Positions 62,952-64,000 of a stretch of DNA of 64,000 nt are shown piece after piece. Location of the stretch: assembly GCA_013334525.1 (NCBI GenBank), contig JAAXXK010000004.1, forward strand, positions 19,629 through 83,628. Direction: 5' to 3'. The notes under the pieces are model-generated. The model had not been told where the DNA came from and ran no database searches. It saw nothing but the letters and a program-made list of their open reading frames with translations. Numbering within the stretch: position 1 is the stretch's first letter; the number at the start of each line of letters is the position of its first letter. This DNA is from Chlorobiaceae bacterium. GTDB lineage: Bacteria > Bacteroidota > Chlorobiia > Chlorobiales > Chlorobiaceae. Made by a program: the position numbers and the translations under genes.

Positions 62952-63210
62952 GCTTGTGGATGGATTTGAGTGCAATGTAAGTTTATTCTTATTATTATTA
63001 AGTACAAATCGGCGCAAGGCCGTCAGGTTCGTATTGTGCACAGGGTCATCTCCCGGAAATTCCGCAGTTGAATTGCTCAGGTTGCCATGCGGATTTGGAG
63101 AGATTCCATAAGGGCACCGCTGAAACCGGTATTCAGTGGTTCGAACAGCAGCCAGGGTTGCCGGTCGAATTGCGGAGAAGGTTTTTAAGGCGTCCATAAG
63201 CCAGGTTTTC
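62952..63210. promoter_or_regulatory. divergent promoter region upstream of the M16 peptidase and the last SDR gene
   Basis: An AT-rich block at about 62973-63005 contains TAATAATAATAAG on the minus strand, a plausible -10 region for the peptidase gene. The GC-rich remainder leads to the ATG at 63211. Confidence 0.35.
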
Positions 63211-64000
63211 ATGTCAGGTATTCCGATTCTTATTACCGGTGCAACGGGTTACATAGGGGCTCAGCTCGTTTTCGACCTGATCCGCAGGTTTGGTGACGGG
63301 GTCAGGTGCCGCGTCACGGTCAGGGAAGGCTCGAATGTCGGCTTTTTCAAGGGGTTGCCGGTCGAGATCGTCAGGGCTGACATCCACGACCCGGTCGCTG
63401 TAGCAGAGGCTGTCCGCGGCTCAGAGGTTGTGTTTCATTGTGCAGGCCTGATCGCCTACACCAATAATTTCCGGAACCAGCTTTACGAAACCAACGTCCT
63501 TGGCACCAGGAACGTCGTCAATGCCTGCATTGCCGCCAATGTGCGCAGGCTGGTAGCCACGAGTTCCATTGCGGCTGTCGGCTCTGGAGGGACCGAACAG
63601 GGCGATACGGAGTCGAATGAACACTCGGCTTTCAGCGAATGGCAGCGCCACAACGTCTACATGGAGTCGAAACACCTGTCTGAACTTGAATGTCGCCGGG
63701 GGGCAGCCGAAGGGCTCGAGGTGGTGATGGTCAATCCCGGGGTGGTGATCGGCAGGGGCGGGGAGGATGGCGCGCCGGACAGCTCTTCGAACGAGGTGCT
63801 GAAGATGATTTATGCCGGCAGGTTGCCGCTCTGTCCTGACGGCGCCACAGGATTTGTCGATCTCCGTGATGTTGCCGACGCCCATATCGCCGCCTGGCAG
63901 AAGGGCCGCCCGGGAGAGCGCTATATCATTGTCGCGGAGAATCTCTCATTCACGGAGCTGTTCGACCGCATTGCCGCCCTGCCGGGGAGCCGGACGAAAA
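63211..64000 (+). CDS. NAD(P)-dependent extended SDR, dihydroflavonol-reductase/epimerase-like (3' end outside the window)
   Basis: A frame open from ATG 63211 to the window edge, 263 residues visible. The cofactor motif is ITGATGYIGAQLVFDLI (residues 8-24), then ADIHDPVAVAEAVRGSEVVFHCAGLIAYTNN, ATSSIAAVGSG, the catalytic YMESKHLSELE (Y-x-x-x-K) and VNPGVVIGRGG. GFVDLRDVADAHIAAWQKG is typical of DFR/HSD3B-like reductases. About 60-80 C-terminal residues are missing. It is divergent from the M16 peptidase gene. The substrate cannot be read; a role in quinone, carotenoid or lipid metabolism is possible. Confidence 0.85.
   Translation, partial: MSGIPILITGATGYIGAQLVFDLIRRFGDGVRCRVTVREGSNVGFFKGLPVEIVRADIHDPVAVAEAVRGSEVVFHCAGLIAYTNNFRNQLYETNVLGTRNVVNACIAANVRRLVATSSIAAVGSGGTEQGDTESNEHSAFSEWQRHNVYMESKHLSELECRRGAAEGLEVVMVNPGVVIGRGGEDGAPDSSSNEVLKMIYAGRLPLCPDGATGFVDLRDVADAHIAAWQKGRPGERYIIVAENLSFTELFDRIAALPGSRTK

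Noticed and set aside
62952-63212. 87-residue N-terminal extension of the M16 peptidase
   Set aside because: The extension crosses an AT-rich promoter-like block and overlaps the start of the divergent SDR gene; its residues look non-coding.

Overview
The window comes from a green sulfur bacterium (phylum Chlorobiota/Chlorobi), most like Chlorobaculum or Chlorobium. The strongest evidence is a near-textbook chlorosome baseplate protein CsmA (51772-52014) preceded by the chlorosome envelope protein CsmC. Supporting this are two tandem large Mg-chelatase subunits followed by bchM and bchE, a bacteriochlorophyll synthase, and a chlorobactene-glucosyltransferase-like enzyme. Gene order resembles what I remember of Chlorobaculum tepidum; no database was consulted, so the genus is an inference. 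I see no tRNA, rRNA, CRISPR array, insertion sequence or prophage.

Layout. 1-6 kb: AI-2E-family permease, ndk, a CNNM/CorC-type membrane protein, a TPR lipoprotein with a degenerate CHAT-like C-terminus, and a short RodZ-like protein. 6-18 kb: nifS-nifU, miaB, then a pigment-tail group (bacteriochlorophyll synthase, phytol-kinase-like protein, a cruC-like glycosyltransferase) interleaved with an LpxH-like hydrolase and hisG; then a WD40 protein, a small ferredoxin, arfB and a DUF4438 protein. 18-29 kb: two paralogous autotransporters (1198 and 2043 aa) with beta-helical repeat passengers, each behind its own promoter region, then a small heat-shock protein. 29-40 kb, minus strand: bchS, a possible small membrane protein, bchH, bchM and bchE, the Mg-insertion, methylation and ring-E cyclisation steps of bacteriochlorophyll synthesis. 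40-49 kb: FkbM methyltransferase, TonB-dependent receptor with an attenuator-like leader, a serine-palmitoyltransferase-like enzyme divergent from an extended SDR, holA, ssb and pyrK. 49-55.5 kb: ArsA-like ATPase, csmC, csmA, a 681-aa repeat protein and a second ArsA-like ATPase. 55.5-64 kb: folB-folK, a TetR/arsM divergent pair, nadC-acpS, tig, an M16 peptidase, and an extended SDR cut by the window end.

The most unusual system is the 49.9-55.5 kb locus. Two Get3/ArsA-type ATPases, both lacking the arsenite-binding cysteines and both ending in an HSP20-like domain, bracket the chlorosome genes csmC-csmA and an unrecognised protein. That protein has a possible PH-like N-terminus and a tail of repeated RKK(I/V)xIK and KLMSYDE motifs. 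I infer a dedicated targeting or assembly apparatus for chlorosome envelope proteins. Secondary points of interest are a possible sphingolipid-type locus (44.4-46.9 kb), a TetR-controlled arsenite methyltransferase with a visible palindromic operator, and autotransporter passengers built from exact 171-bp repeat units. The window also contains GGACCAAAAGGAC / GTCCATCAAGTCCAT intergenic repeats.
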